Of a stretch of DNA of 64,000 nt, positions 17,539 to 28,230 are shown piece after piece. Below the pieces are notes generated by a model. That model made no database searches and was not told the DNA's origin. It worked only from the letters and a program-made list of their open reading frames with translations. Source of the DNA: Hafnia alvei (GTDB lineage: Bacteria > Pseudomonadota > Gammaproteobacteria > Enterobacterales > Enterobacteriaceae); assembly GCF_900095695.1 (NCBI RefSeq), contig NZ_FMIQ01000028.1, forward strand, positions 1 to 64,000. The letters run 5' to 3'. Numbering within the stretch: position 1 is the first letter of the stretch; every line of letters begins with the position of its first letter. The position numbers were made by a program, and so were the translations under genes.

Positions 17539-18426
17539 ATGAATAACAATCACAGCTCTATCCCACTACAGCGCATCACGTCCCGTATTAAAGACGTTGG
17601 CGGGATCCCCGTTTCGCGCGCCATTCCGGTTAAAGAACGTCGTTTGATTGGCGCATGGTGCTTTCTCGATCATGCGGGTCCATCGGTGCTTAAACACGAC
17701 AGCGGTGGATTCCGTGTGGCTCCTCACCCGCATACCTGTTTGCAGACGTTCACATGGATGCTAGAGGGCGAGGTTTTACATCGCGACAGCCTTGGCTACG
17801 AGCAAATCATCCGTCCTGGTCAGGTGAATTTAATGACGGCCGGACACGGCATTGCCCATACCGAGGAGTCAGTGCCGGGCTTCCCACGCCTCCACGCGGC
17901 CCAATTATGGATAGCCTTACCCGAAGCCGTTAAAGATATGCCGCCGCGTTTTGATCACTATCCAACGCTGCCCGTTTGGGATGCTGATGGCATCCGCCAC
18001 ACGCTTCTGGCCGGAGATTACGCCAGCTACCATGCGCCAACCCTGTGTTTCTCCGATTTACTCGGTGTCGATCTCTATACGCCCGATGGCTCAAATACCC
18101 AGTTAACGCTGCAGCCAGATTTTGAATATGGTCTGTTTGTGTTGGAAGGTGAGATTAATATTGAAGGCGAACGCTTTGCTGAAAATGAGCTGGCCTATAT
18201 TGGCACGCAAAATACGCAGCTCAACGTCACGCTGGCACCAAAAACACGGGTGTTATTCCTCGGCGGTGAGCCTTTAGGTGAGCAGGTGCTGATGTGGTGG
18301 AATTTCGTGGGCCGCAGCAAAGAAGAATTGCGCCAATCCATTGCCGACTGGAACCAAGACACGGGCCGTTTTGGCACCGTACACGGCTTTAACGGCGAAC
18401 GCACACCGTCGCCAGAAATGCCATAA
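17539..18426 (+). CDS. Pirin family bicupin protein
   Basis: A 295-residue pirin. The metal-binding residues of the N-terminal cupin are present: His63 and His65 in APHPHTCLQTFTW, His107 and Glu109 in AGHGIAHTEE. The C-terminal cupin follows (FVLEGEINIEGE, then LFLGGEPLGE). Bacterial pirins of this type include quercetinases and proteins that modulate central enzymes; the specific role here is unknown. Its own promoter is likely between the hairpin at 17485 and the start. It converges on yhhJ, with a 9-bp inverted repeat CCGTGGCAG/CTGCCACGG (18447-18491) between them. Confidence 0.88.
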   Translation: MNNNHSSIPLQRITSRIKDVGGIPVSRAIPVKERRLIGAWCFLDHAGPSVLKHDSGGFRVAPHPHTCLQTFTWMLEGEVLHRDSLGYEQIIRPGQVNLMTAGHGIAHTEESVPGFPRLHAAQLWIALPEAVKDMPPRFDHYPTLPVWDADGIRHTLLAGDYASYHAPTLCFSDLLGVDLYTPDGSNTQLTLQPDFEYGLFVLEGEINIEGERFAENELAYIGTQNTQLNVTLAPKTRVLFLGGEPLGEQVLMWWNFVGRSKEELRQSIADWNQDTGRFGTVHGFNGERTPSPEMP

Positions 18427-18507
18427 GCGTGTATGGCTTCGCTTTCCCGTGGCAGATATCCATCAATAAACTCGAATGAAAACTGCCACGGAATAACAAA
18501 CCCTAAC

Positions 18508-19632
18508 CTAAGCCATCGAGCTAATGGTTTTACGGAACCGGCTCAGGGCAAAACCAAAGAACGCCATACCAATCACTAGCAACGTAGCAAACTGCGGCCA
18601 TACGATGCTGAAATCAGCGCCGCGATACAGTATCGCCTGCGCAAGGCTGACAAAGTGCGTGGTCGGCATGGTTTGCATAATATCCTGCACCAGCTGCGGC
18701 ATGCTTTCTCGCGGGGTTGAGCCACCCGAAAGCATCTGCAGCGGGATCAACACCAGTATCATCAGCAAACCAAGCTGCGGCATTGAACGCGCAATAGTGC
18801 CCATAAAAATCCCGATGGAGGTCGTGGCAAACAAACTAAGCGCCACGCCCAGCATAAACAGCGGAATCGAGCCTTCAATCGGCACATGCAGCACGCCCTG
18901 CACCATAAAGATCAGCGATAGCCCCGAGGCGACCAGCACCACCAGCCCCATCGACCATACCTTCGCTAGCATGATTTCAAACGGCGTAATTGGCATCACC
19001 AACAGATGCTCAATGGTGCCGTGCTCGCGTTCGCGGATCAGCGCCGAGCCAGTCAGAATGATCGCCAGCATGGTGATATTGTTGATAATCGCCATCACCG
19101 CGCCAAACCACGACTGATCGAGATTCGGGTTAAAGCGCGCCCTCACTTCTAAATCGACGGGTAATGCACTCCCCGCCCGATAGCGCGCCATAAATTCACT
19201 CACTTCGTCATTCACAATGTTCTGAATATAGCTGTTGCCCAGAAATGCCTGACTCATGCGCGTGGCGTCAACGTTGAGCTGAATCGCTGGCTGACGTCCA
19301 GCCAATACATCGCGCTGAAAATTCGGCGGAATATCCAGAGCGAAGGTGTAGGTTCCGGCATCCAGCAGCGGATCGATTTGATTCGAGTCGATCATCGCCG
19401 GAGGCATAAAATAGGGCGCGTAAAAGCTATTCACGATACGGGTGGAAAGCTGGGATTGATCCTGATCGGCAATCGCAATGGGTGCCATATGCAACGAGCC
19501 TGGCGTCACGGTTGCCGAGGAGTAGATCGATAGCGTGAACGAAAACACGATCAGCGCCAACATGGCTTTATCACCCAGTAAGGTGCGTAGCTCTTTGATC
19601 CCCAGATTAAAGATATTGCGTAAGCTGCGCAT
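18508..19632 (-). CDS. yhhJ: ABC-2 type transporter permease YhhJ
   Basis: A 374-residue inner-membrane permease that matches E. coli YhhJ along its length (start [20 protein letters not shown], block LIREREHGTIEHLLVMPITP, and LSGGSTPRESMPQ). There is one N-terminal helix, a large periplasmic domain and a five-helix C-terminal ABC-2 core. It overlaps the rbbA stop by one base (TAATG), so it is translated from the same message. It forms with RbbA and YhiI a putative export complex whose substrate is unknown. Confidence 0.94.
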   Translation of the reverse strand: MRSLRNIFNLGIKELRTLLGDKAMLALIVFSFTLSIYSSATVTPGSLHMAPIAIADQDQSQLSTRIVNSFYAPYFMPPAMIDSNQIDPLLDAGTYTFALDIPPNFQRDVLAGRQPAIQLNVDATRMSQAFLGNSYIQNIVNDEVSEFMARYRAGSALPVDLEVRARFNPNLDQSWFGAVMAIINNITMLAIILTGSALIREREHGTIEHLLVMPITPFEIMLAKVWSMGLVVLVASGLSLIFMVQGVLHVPIEGSIPLFMLGVALSLFATTSIGIFMGTIARSMPQLGLLMILVLIPLQMLSGGSTPRESMPQLVQDIMQTMPTTHFVSLAQAILYRGADFSIVWPQFATLLVIGMAFFGFALSRFRKTISSMA

Positions 19633-22391
19633 TAGCCCTCCTGCTTTTTCAATAGAAGAACGCTGAGTCCAATAACCACCGGAACGGCAATCAGCAGCGG
19701 GATAAACGATGCCTGAAGATCAAACAGATTGAGCGCCTTAGAGAAGGTGCCGCGAGTGATAGTTAAAAAGTGAGAGGTTGGATAAATATTACCAATCCAC
19801 CGCCCAATCCCTTCTAGCGACGAAACCGGATCGATCATGCCGGAGAACTGCGTAGCGGGAATTAATGTGATGATCGCGGTGCCGAAGATCGCGGCGATCT
19901 GACTTTTCATAAAGGTCGAAATGAGCAGTCCCATGCCGGTGGCGATAATAATGTACAACAGCGCCGCCAGCGTCAGCGTGAGGAAACTGCCCTTATGCTC
20001 AACGCCAAACAGAAAGACCGATAACGCGCACAGTAGCAAAAAGTTAAACATGCCCAGTGCGATATAAGGCAACTGCTTGCCGATCAGAAATTCGGCTTTG
20101 GTCACCGGCGTCACATACAGATTGATGATCGAGCCCAGCTCTTTTTCACGTACCACGCTCAACGCGCTGAGCATCGCGGGGATCATCATCAACAACAGCG
20201 GGATCACCGCAGGTACAATGGCAGGCAAGCTTTTTACATCTGGGTTGTAGCGATAGCGGGTTTCAATATCCATCAGGATATTCCCCATATTGGCCGTTGG
20301 CTGGCGCGAAGCCATATCACTTAGCCACGCCAAGTGCATCGCCTGCACATAGCCACGCACGGTTTCAGCTCGATTCGGCATCGCCCCATCGACCCAAACG
20401 CCAATTTTCGCCGTATGTCCACGCGCAATATCACGGCCAAAATTAGGCGGTATTTCTATCGCAACGGCGAGTTCACCGTCGCGCATTCGGCGCTCCAACT
20501 GCTGATAATCGGTAATCGGCGGCTGCTCGATAAAATAACGCGAGCCAGATAGGTTGAGCGTATAGGCTTGGCTAGTGCCGGTTTGATCGCGGTCTATCAC
20601 CGCAAAGCGCAGATTTTCCACATCCATGCTGATGCCGTAGCCCATGATGAACATCAGGATCACCGTCCCGAGCAAAGCTAAAGTCGAGCGAATCGGGTCG
20701 CGTCGCAGTTCCAACGCTTCTCGACGGCTATAGCTGAACATCCGCGTGAAGCTAAAGTGATGGCTGATGGCAGGCGTTGCAGTTTCAACCTGAGGCGTGT
20801 CGGGCATCTGCTCGGGGGGCGCACCGCTATCACCAGAGGCTTCGCGCAGGTAGTCGATAAACGTGGCCTCAAGTGTGCCTAAACCACGCTGTTTCACCAA
20901 TGCCTCTGGCGTATCACTCGCCAGTATTTTTCCCGCGTGCATCAGTGACATACGGTCACAGCGCTCGGCTTCATTCATAAAGTGCGTTGAGATAAAGATG
21001 GTCACGCCATCGCGCCGTGACAAATCGACCATCAAATTCCAAAACATATCTCGCGCTACCGGATCGACTCCCGACGTTGGCTCATCCAAGATGAGCATTT
21101 CAGGTTTATGGATCACCGCAACGGCGAGAGATAAGCGCTGACGAATGCCTAGCGGCAGCGCCTCTGGCAGCATATCCTCTACCTCGCTCAGCATGAATCG
21201 CTGATTCATCTCCTCAACGCGTGCAGGAATATCCTCCTCAGGAAGATGAAAAAGACGCGCGTGCAGTTCAAGGTTTTGCCGCACCGTAAGCTCGCTATAC
21301 AACGAAAAAGCCTGCGACATATAGCCCACACGGCGGCGAGTTTCGATATCTTTAGGATCGACCTCCTGCCCAAATAACCACGCCTTTCCTTCGCTGGCAG
21401 GCAGTAATCCGGTCAACATCTTCATGGTGGTCGATTTACCGCAGCCGTTAGAACCGAGGAAACCAAAAATTTCGCCACGCGGTATGCGTAAATTGACATC
21501 GCTAACGGCAACAAAATCGCCAAAGCGCATAGTCAGTCCCTGCGCCTCAATGGCCACTACGTCATCCTGCGAGGTATCGCGCGGTGGAATAACCACCTTC
21601 TGATGCGCATTGCGTTTTTCTTCTGGCAACAGAGCAATAAACGCCTCTTCCAGCGTCGCGCTGCCGCTGCTTTCGCGCAGCTCCTGCCCGCTGCCGGTGG
21701 CGAGAACCCGCCCCGCATCCATCGCAACCAGCCAATCAAAGCGCTCGGCTTCTTCCATATAGGCGGTGGCGACCAACACGCTCATGTTGGTTTGTCGCTC
21801 ACGAATACGATCGATCAGCTCCCAAAATTGGGCGCGAGACAGCGGATCGACGCCGGTCGTCGGCTCATCAAGGATCAGCAGCTCAGGATCGTGGATCAGC
21901 GCGCAACACAGACCCAGCTTCTGTTTCATTCCGCCAGACAGTTTACCCGCCGGACGATCGCGAAACGGCGACAGTCCGGTGCTTTGCAGTAAATCATTGA
22001 TGCGCTGCTCCCGCTCTTGAGTACCTTGCCCAAACAGTCGACCAAAGAAATCGACGTTTTCGTATACCGACAGCGTGTGATAGAGGTTTTTCCCCAAACC
22101 CTGCGGCATATAAGCCACCTTCGGGCAGACCCTGCGTCGATGATCGGCATCCGCCATATCACCATCAAGAACGTTCACGCTCCCCGACTGAATAACGCGC
22201 GCACCCGCGATCAACGATAGCAGACTGGATTTTCCTACGCCGTCAGGCCCAATCAACCCCACCATTTTTCGCGCTGGAATATCCAGCGTTATCTGCTGTA
22301 ATGCCTGAGTATTACCATAATGCTGGCTAACCTGCTCAAGCCGAACGATGGGCGCCGCCAGCGGGTCTTGATTAGCACCTAATGGCCTCAT
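19632..22391 (-). CDS. rbbA: Ribosome-associated ATPase / ABC fusion RbbA
   Basis: A 919-residue fusion. Two ABC ATPase domains come first: Walker [10 protein letters not shown] near residue 43 with signature [10 protein letters not shown]; a second Walker [10 protein letters not shown] near residue 314, with the degenerate signature [14 protein letters not shown]-terminal ABC-2 permease follows (from about residue 550). E. coli RbbA (YhiH) has the same layout and about the same length (911), and has been described as a ribosome-bound ATPase. Its ATG overlaps the yhiI stop as ATGA. The genes yhiI-rbbA-yhhJ form one minus-strand operon. Confidence 0.95.
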   Translation of the reverse strand: MRPLGANQDPLAAPIVRLEQVSQHYGNTQALQQITLDIPARKMVGLIGPDGVGKSSLLSLIAGARVIQSGSVNVLDGDMADADHRRRVCPKVAYMPQGLGKNLYHTLSVYENVDFFGRLFGQGTQEREQRINDLLQSTGLSPFRDRPAGKLSGGMKQKLGLCCALIHDPELLILDEPTTGVDPLSRAQFWELIDRIRERQTNMSVLVATAYMEEAERFDWLVAMDAGRVLATGSGQELRESSGSATLEEAFIALLPEEKRNAHQKVVIPPRDTSQDDVVAIEAQGLTMRFGDFVAVSDVNLRIPRGEIFGFLGSNGCGKSTTMKMLTGLLPASEGKAWLFGQEVDPKDIETRRRVGYMSQAFSLYSELTVRQNLELHARLFHLPEEDIPARVEEMNQRFMLSEVEDMLPEALPLGIRQRLSLAVAVIHKPEMLILDEPTSGVDPVARDMFWNLMVDLSRRDGVTIFISTHFMNEAERCDRMSLMHAGKILASDTPEALVKQRGLGTLEATFIDYLREASGDSGAPPEQMPDTPQVETATPAISHHFSFTRMFSYSRREALELRRDPIRSTLALLGTVILMFIMGYGISMDVENLRFAVIDRDQTGTSQAYTLNLSGSRYFIEQPPITDYQQLERRMRDGELAVAIEIPPNFGRDIARGHTAKIGVWVDGAMPNRAETVRGYVQAMHLAWLSDMASRQPTANMGNILMDIETRYRYNPDVKSLPAIVPAVIPLLLMMIPAMLSALSVVREKELGSIINLYVTPVTKAEFLIGKQLPYIALGMFNFLLLCALSVFLFGVEHKGSFLTLTLAALLYIIIATGMGLLISTFMKSQIAAIFGTAIITLIPATQFSGMIDPVSSLEGIGRWIGNIYPTSHFLTITRGTFSKALNLFDLQASFIPLLIAVPVVIGLSVLLLKKQEG

Positions 22392-23461
22392 TGCGGCAAC
22401 CTCACATCCAGATCCTCTGGCCAGCTTTTACTGTTATCCAAACGCACATAGGCCATGCCCGGCAGACCCGTTTTCACATATTCGAGGTATTTTTCCAGCA
22501 GTTCAGGGGAGATGCGCGCTTTTACCCGAAACATCAGCTTAAGACGCTCATTATCGGTCTCGACCGTTTTCGGTGTGAACTGTGCCACGCTGGCCACAAA
22601 GGTAGCTTTCGCCGGAAGACGCAGCGTTGGCGCGGCATCAAGGACAACGTGCACATCGCTACCAATGGCGACCCTACCCGCCTGCTCGGTTGGCAGGAAA
22701 AACGTCATGTATACATCGCTGAGATCGACCATATTCAGCACGCGACCACCTGCGGCCAAAACTTCTCCCGGCTCAGCCACGCGGTACTGGATCCGCCCAT
22801 CGCGCGGTGCTTTCAAGGCGCTGTCTTCAATGTCAGCCGTGATACGACGCTCGGTGGCCTTGGCAGCTTCCACACGCGTATTGGCCTGAATGATGCCCGC
22901 CTGGGCAGATTCAATCGCGGCCTGCGCGGCTGACACCTGAGCCTTAGCGGATTCCAACGCAGCTCGAGCGCTTTGCGCCGCCGCCATGTCGTCATCAAGC
23001 TGCTGAGCCGACACTGCACCACGCTTAGAAAGCGCCTGTGAACGGGCATAGCGTTTATTCGCCGAGTTCAGTTCAGCTTCACGCTGCTTCACCACCGCCT
23101 GTGCCGCCAGTTTTTCACTTTGACGCTGTGCCAGTAATGACTTCGCCGTGGCGACTGCGCTTTGCGTTTCACGGATCTGTGCTTCGGCTTCGATACGCTG
23201 CTCATTCAAAACGCGCGTATCCATGTGTGCCAACACATCCCCTTGCTTCACAAAGTCGCCTTCGCGCACCACGATTTTGTCGATACGACCCGCCACCTTG
23301 GTCGAAATATCAATTTCTGTTGCTTCAATACGCCCATTACTGCTAGCGAATCCGTCAGGCAAACCGGGCGCGCGCAGGCTCCACCACGCGGCAAAGGCCA
23401 CCACGATAGCGATAAGAATAATTGAGTAAAAAGTGAGACGTTTTCTATTTTTGATATCCAT
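22388..23461 (-). CDS. yhiI: HlyD-family membrane fusion protein YhiI
   Basis: A 357-residue periplasmic adaptor. It has an N-terminal membrane anchor ([19 protein letters not shown]), two biotinyl-lipoyl halves ([20 protein letters not shown] and [17 protein letters not shown]) flanking a long coiled coil (about residues 75-200, heptads rich in Ala, Gln, Glu), then a beta-barrel. It matches E. coli YhiI (355). First gene of the export operon with RbbA and YhhJ; an outer-membrane partner such as TolC is expected elsewhere. Confidence 0.92.
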   Translation of the reverse strand: MDIKNRKRLTFYSIILIAIVVAFAAWWSLRAPGLPDGFASSNGRIEATEIDISTKVAGRIDKIVVREGDFVKQGDVLAHMDTRVLNEQRIEAEAQIRETQSAVATAKSLLAQRQSEKLAAQAVVKQREAELNSANKRYARSQALSKRGAVSAQQLDDDMAAAQSARAALESAKAQVSAAQAAIESAQAGIIQANTRVEAAKATERRITADIEDSALKAPRDGRIQYRVAEPGEVLAAGGRVLNMVDLSDVYMTFFLPTEQAGRVAIGSDVHVVLDAAPTLRLPAKATFVASVAQFTPKTVETDNERLKLMFRVKARISPELLEKYLEYVKTGLPGMAYVRLDNSKSWPEDLDVRLPQ

Positions 23462-23944
23462 AAATACTCGCTGTGTTCCATGCTAGTAAAAACAAAAAAG
23501 CGCGGCACTGGGCTACAGACGCAGCAAATCCGCTCTGTGAGGAAGAGTTTTGGTCAATCGAACAAAGTTAAAACTGAGGAAAAAATGCGTGAAAATGGGC
23601 AACTGCCGATCAAAATGGCAGACATCAATGCTGATTGGGGTGACGCCAACAATGGATGTTTTCATAACAAGACGTCCTATCTTTGTATGAATGAAACAAA
23701 CACATTAATAGCTATTACTTATACATACTAACATGAGGAACCCTATTGTCTACGTGACTATCCCCCCGTCGTTAAGGTGCTGTTTAGGTGCTTTTATCAC
23801 CTCTGTCATATCCCACCAATCGAATGTCAGGCACAGCAAATAGATAAAACTATCCTTGTTATAGACTCATGAGGTGATGACTGGTTTTGTCGCTCCACGG
23901 CAATCCCACTCTACTAATCCATTTTTCGACCGACGGGAGGGCTT
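23462..23944. other. Divergent intergenic region yhiI-feaB, no gene seen
   Basis: About 480 bases with promoters for both flanking genes. An 83-codon open frame (23480-23731) has no ribosome-binding site or family resemblance and is not called. A clear FeaR or CRP site was not identified by eye. Confidence 0.5.
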
Positions 23945-25444
23945 ATGCCCGACAACACAGTAGCAATACTCGACAGCGTTACGCGTTTTCTTGACCGTCA
24001 GCACGGACTTTATATTGATGGGAAATGGTGTAACTCCACGTCAGATGCGCGCTTAGCGATTTATAACCCAGCGACCGGCAAACAGATTGCCTCTTCTGCT
24101 GACGCAAACCCCGAAGATGTTTCGCGCGCGGTCACGTCTGCCCATCAAGCCTTTTGTGGCGGTGTGTGGTCACAGCGCTTACCCGCCGAACGCGAGCGCA
24201 TTTTGCTGCGCTACGCTGACCTCGTAGAACAACACGCAGAAGAGCTGGCGCAGCTAGAAACCTTGGAACAGGGAAAATCGATTAATATTTCCCGCGCCTT
24301 CGAAGTGGGCTGTACGCTGAACTGGATGCGCTATACCGCTGGGCTCACCACCAAAATCACCGGGCAAACGATGGATGTGTCGATACCGATGCCCGCCGGT
24401 GCGAAATATATGGCTTACACCCGCAAAGAACCCATCGGCGTGGTAGCCGGTATCGTGCCGTGGAACTTCCCGCTGATGATTGGGATTTGGAAGGTCATGC
24501 CAGCGCTGGCGGCGGGGTGCTCTATCGTCATCAAACCGTCTGAAACTACGCCGTTAACGCTGCTACGCATGGCGGAACTTGCCAGCGAAGCGGGTATTCC
24601 CGATGGCGTATTTAATATTGTCACCGGTAAAGGAGCAGTGTGCGGCAAAGCATTAACCGAGCATCCGTTGGTGGCGAAGGTCAGCTTTACCGGCTCAACG
24701 CCGGTCGGCAAAGGCATTGCTCGCGCTGCCGCCGAACGCTTAACCCGAGTCACTTTAGAGCTAGGCGGTAAAAATCCGGCCATCGTGCTGAAAGATGCCG
24801 ATCAGCAGCAGGTGATTAAAGGCCTGATGGCAGGAAGTTTTCTCAACCAAGGGCAGGTCTGCGCCGCCAGCTCACGTATCTATATCGAAGCACCGATTTT
24901 CGACAATCTGGTTGCCGGTTTTGAACAAGCGGTAAAATCACTTTCCGTCGGCCCTGGTATGGATACCACAACACACATTAATCCATTAGTTTCGCGCCAG
25001 CATCGCGACAAAGTGGCGTCTTATCTGCAAGATGCTAAAGCCAAAAATGCGGAACTGATCAGTGGATCCGCAGGACCCGATGCGCAGGGCTTTTATATTC
25101 CACCAACGCTGGTGATTAACCCAGATGCCGCGCTGAATCTATCGCGAGAAGAAGTTTTCGGCCCCGTCGTTAACCTCATCCGGGTCAAAGACGCTGAAGA
25201 TGCGCTGTATCAGGCCAACGATACCGATTTTGGCCTCACCGCCAGCCTTTGGACCACCAGCCTGCAAACCGCGATGGCCTATACTCCGCGCATTCAAGCA
25301 GGCACCGTGTGGGTGAATAGTCATACGCTTATTGATGCGAATATGCCGTTTGGCGGGGTGAAACAGTCAGGAACCGGACGTGATTTTGGCACTGATTGGC
25401 TGGATGCCTATACCGAAACCAAAACGGTGTGCGTGCGGTATTAA
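23945..25444 (+). CDS. feaB: Phenylacetaldehyde dehydrogenase (FeaB/PadA)
   Basis: A 499-residue NAD-dependent aldehyde dehydrogenase that oxidises phenylacetaldehyde (from phenylethylamine) to phenylacetate. The catalytic residues are Glu272 in LELGGKNPA and Cys306 in NQGQVCAAS. The sequence tracks E. coli FeaB throughout, including [14 protein letters not shown] and [17 protein letters not shown] in part. An upstream GGAGG is present. It converges on tynA, the amine oxidase that produces its substrate. Confidence 0.94.
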   Translation: MPDNTVAILDSVTRFLDRQHGLYIDGKWCNSTSDARLAIYNPATGKQIASSADANPEDVSRAVTSAHQAFCGGVWSQRLPAERERILLRYADLVEQHAEELAQLETLEQGKSINISRAFEVGCTLNWMRYTAGLTTKITGQTMDVSIPMPAGAKYMAYTRKEPIGVVAGIVPWNFPLMIGIWKVMPALAAGCSIVIKPSETTPLTLLRMAELASEAGIPDGVFNIVTGKGAVCGKALTEHPLVAKVSFTGSTPVGKGIARAAAERLTRVTLELGGKNPAIVLKDADQQQVIKGLMAGSFLNQGQVCAASSRIYIEAPIFDNLVAGFEQAVKSLSVGPGMDTTTHINPLVSRQHRDKVASYLQDAKAKNAELISGSAGPDAQGFYIPPTLVINPDAALNLSREEVFGPVVNLIRVKDAEDALYQANDTDFGLTASLWTTSLQTAMAYTPRIQAGTVWVNSHTLIDANMPFGGVKQSGTGRDFGTDWLDAYTETKTVCVRY

Positions 25445-25454
25445 GAACGGAGTT

Positions 25455-25577
25455 CCTCAGCAACCCCTTCCCAACCTCCCCCTTCGCAGGGGGAGGAGCA
25501 GATCGAGCGCTTAGTCAACATCGAGGCACATTCGGCTCCCTCCCCTGCGAGGGGGGAGGGCTTGGGTGGGGCAAAAA
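25455..25577. repeat. Dispersed G/C-rich interspersed repeat, copy 2
   Basis: Second copy of the element at 3872-3986. It has the same block order: CCCAACCTCCCCCTT, GGGAGGAGCAGATCGAG, CGGCTCCCTCCCCTGCGA, GGGGGAGGGCTTGGGTGGGG. The central section differs. It fills the convergent gap between feaB and tynA and could act as a bidirectional terminator-like hairpin. Confidence 0.7.
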
Positions 25578-25604
25578 AGGTGAGGGGGTCACAGCCGAAA
25601 TAAA

Positions 25605-27875
25605 CTACTCCCCTTTCTTCCCATTCAAATCCAACGTTGGCGTTTCACTGAAGAAGTTCCACGGTTTCAGCAATGCATGCACCCATTCCGTTGGCATAAT
25701 TGGCCACTCTTCCGCGCGCGCCACGTGCGTGGTGCCGGTGGTCAGCCATACCACGTTATCCGTGTTTTCAATCGACTGGTTGTCTGACGAATACTGTCCC
25801 AGACCGGTATCATGAATAGAACGGTTTGGATATTTCCCCTCAGGATAGCGCTCGTCTGGGCTATAGCGCGTCACCCACAGCTGTTTATCCATAAAGCTCA
25901 GGCGGTGATAAATCCACTCGTCTTTACCAAAGTTCGCCCCTTTGGCAATGGGATGAGTTCCGCCCGCGTAAGGGATCAGCTGATAAGAGACCGGATTGCC
26001 CATTTTGTTGGTAATGTTAGCGTTGCTCAGCAAGCGAATAGTGGAAGGATCAAACTTCTGCGCCGCCTCTTTTTCGGTTTTCACATCAACCTGATCCACC
26101 TGCATAGTACTGGTGCGCGGGCCGCCACGATCGTTTGGCTTCACGTCAGGATTCAGCTCAACCAAGCTATTGTTCTCGCCGTCGATGTCCATATCCAAAC
26201 GGAAATTGTAGATATGTTGATGCGTGGTTCCCACGATGTTGTGATCGATAAGGGTGCCATATTTAGTATCTTCTTTGGCGGTTGGATCCTGCATAGTGCG
26301 CGCTTTCACGCCTTTCACCGCTTCAATTCCCGTTGCGCCCGCGTCGATGCCAATGGTGCCGTTTTGATGGAATACCCAGTCAAAAATATAGTCGTAGTTG
26401 CCCACGGTGCTGATCCAGCGCACCACCAGCTCACGGCGCTCGGCGCTCACGTTGGGCTGTCCCATTTCCTGATGCTTATATTCTGGCCCTGCGTAGCGTT
26501 CAAAGACGGCAATCGCACGCGGAATAGTCATCGGCTTGCCGGTGTAATCTGCAATCGTTTGGTCGATCAGCACCGCATTCGACGGCGCGTCTTTGCCACG
26601 TGCAATCGGCGAGGTTAAGGTGCCCATGCCGTAATCGCCTGAATCAAGATAGGCTTTGAAGTACCAGCCAATATCCGGATCGCCATAAGGCACGATCATG
26701 CCGCCCAGCGATCCTTCATACATGATCTTGCGCTTTTTGCCCTGATCGTTGTAGGTCACCGTGGAAACGATCGGGCCAACGCGAGAGTTCAACCCCACGT
26801 GAAAATCCCAGTTCTGCCAGTGGATCGTATTGCCGGTAATGGTGTAGTTTTTGCCTTCCGGCTCAACGATTTCCAGCGGTTTAATGTCTGGCGCTTTACG
26901 ATCGCGGCCATCATACGGGCGCGGTGCCATCGGCACCGGGATCACTGGCCCCTCTTCTATTTTGATGATTTTTTTCTGTTCAAGATCGACCACCGCTACA
27001 AGGTTTTCGATCGGATGCGCCCAGTAGTTGCCGTCACCCACGTCCAGATAGCTGATCACTTTGAGCAAGCGCTGATCCTGCGTTAGCCCATCCTTGCCAT
27101 CAAAATAGCCAACGGTCAGCGGCGTGGTGATCACCTTGCTTGGATCGGCAATGCCACGTTTTTTCAGCACGGCGGAAAAATCAGCGCTGGCGCCGATCAC
27201 CGACTGAACGGTGGCGAAATCATCCAATAGCACCATGCCCTGCGCATCTTTGATTGGCGTCCACGACACCACTTTTTTATCGGTTAAATCCACCACGCTT
27301 TCCACAACGTGCTTACCATCCAGCACGGTGACATTCGCCTGACGCGGCTGCTCAACGGTTTTTCCGCTCAACACAAACTGCCAAACCTCATCTTTTGGCG
27401 GCTCGCGCAGAGAGATTTCCGTAAAGCGGAAATTATCGCGGTAGTTATCTGACGCTTTGATCGCCTCTACCGCCGTTTTGATTTCATCAGCACTCAGCGG
27501 ATTAAGCGGATGCGCGCGTTTTTCAACGGCGAAAGTCTGATCTAAGCCCGATTGAAAAACTTCATTGATAAAGTCTTCCGACATATAGGCAACTTTGTCG
27601 CGAAACACCACCGGCACCGCCAGTTTCAACGGTTTACCGTTGACGATGGCTTCGTTGGTATCAGGTTTAACCTTGATATAAGCGCCGTCTTTGGCAATGG
27701 TAAACATGCGGGCATAATCATCCCACTGCACATCCGCCCCAAATTCAGCCAGCGTTTTCTCCATCGGCACCATATGCGCCGCCGCACCATGTGCCTGAGC
27801 GCTGTTTTGCCAACCCGCAGACGTCAACAGCCCAAGCGCCAGCGCAATCGCAACCGGCAGGCGTTTTTTCATCAT
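25605..27875 (-). CDS. tynA: Copper/TPQ primary amine oxidase (TynA/MaoA)
   Basis: Periplasmic amine oxidase that deaminates phenylethylamine and tyramine to aldehydes, NH3 and H2O2. The topaquinone precursor tyrosine is in TVGNYDYIFDW (about residue 494), and copper-ligand histidines occur in HQHIYNFRLD and near the C-terminus. The domain order (D1 copper-amine-oxidase N-terminal, N2, N3, catalytic) matches E. coli TynA. A Sec signal peptide is evident (KKRLPVAIALALGLLTSAGW, cleavage after SAQA). The frame is open to 27950, where a GAGG lies 10-11 bases upstream; the ATG at 27875 has a more normal signal peptide but no clear ribosome-binding site, so the start is uncertain. A 15-base tandem repeat falls in the disputed segment. 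Confidence 0.92.
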   Translation of the reverse strand: MMKKRLPVAIALALGLLTSAGWQNSAQAHGAAAHMVPMEKTLAEFGADVQWDDYARMFTIAKDGAYIKVKPDTNEAIVNGKPLKLAVPVVFRDKVAYMSEDFINEVFQSGLDQTFAVEKRAHPLNPLSADEIKTAVEAIKASDNYRDNFRFTEISLREPPKDEVWQFVLSGKTVEQPRQANVTVLDGKHVVESVVDLTDKKVVSWTPIKDAQGMVLLDDFATVQSVIGASADFSAVLKKRGIADPSKVITTPLTVGYFDGKDGLTQDQRLLKVISYLDVGDGNYWAHPIENLVAVVDLEQKKIIKIEEGPVIPVPMAPRPYDGRDRKAPDIKPLEIVEPEGKNYTITGNTIHWQNWDFHVGLNSRVGPIVSTVTYNDQGKKRKIMYEGSLGGMIVPYGDPDIGWYFKAYLDSGDYGMGTLTSPIARGKDAPSNAVLIDQTIADYTGKPMTIPRAIAVFERYAGPEYKHQEMGQPNVSAERRELVVRWISTVGNYDYIFDWVFHQNGTIGIDAGATGIEAVKGVKARTMQDPTAKEDTKYGTLIDHNIVGTTHQHIYNFRLDMDIDGENNSLVELNPDVKPNDRGGPRTSTMQVDQVDVKTEKEAAQKFDPSTIRLLSNANITNKMGNPVSYQLIPYAGGTHPIAKGANFGKDEWIYHRLSFMDKQLWVTRYSPDERYPEGKYPNRSIHDTGLGQYSSDNQSIENTDNVVWLTTGTTHVARAEEWPIMPTEWVHALLKPWNFFSETPTLDLNGKKGE

Positions 27876-27883
27876 TGTTTTGC

Positions 27884-27930
27884 GAGTCAGTTTTTTATAG
27901 GACTGGGTTTTATAGGACTGGGTTTTATAA
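27884..27930. repeat. 15-base tandem repeat at the tynA 5' end
   Basis: Two near-identical units GACTGGGTTTTATAG/A (27901-27915, 27916-27930), preceded by a degenerate unit ending TTTTTTATAG. On the tynA strand they would encode repeated YKTQS if translation begins at 27950. The unit is a multiple of three, so copy changes would keep frame. Confidence 0.8.
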
Positions 27931-28230
27931 AACATGGTGTTATGAAGCATAGCTTTATTACCTCACCGCTAAAAGTTGGCATTCATGTCAGTGAATCAGT
28001 GCGCGGGATAATCTCGACCTGGTATACGAGCATGCTGTTGAAAATCGGTTCCTCAAGAGATCTTTTAGAGACTTTTTTGTGTCTTATTTTGGGTCTGCCG
28101 CCACGCGCTGCTACGGTTAAACAGGGCCAGCATCAACTGACCTAACTCAAACATAGCAATTCGTTGTGGGGATTAATTTGTTGTGTATGCCATCAGCTTT
28201 GTCGCTGGTGACAAACTCACGAAGATGAGA

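Noticed and set aside
23480-23731. 83-codon frame in the yhiI-feaB gap
   Set aside because: No ribosome-binding site or family resemblance; starts within the yhiI promoter region.
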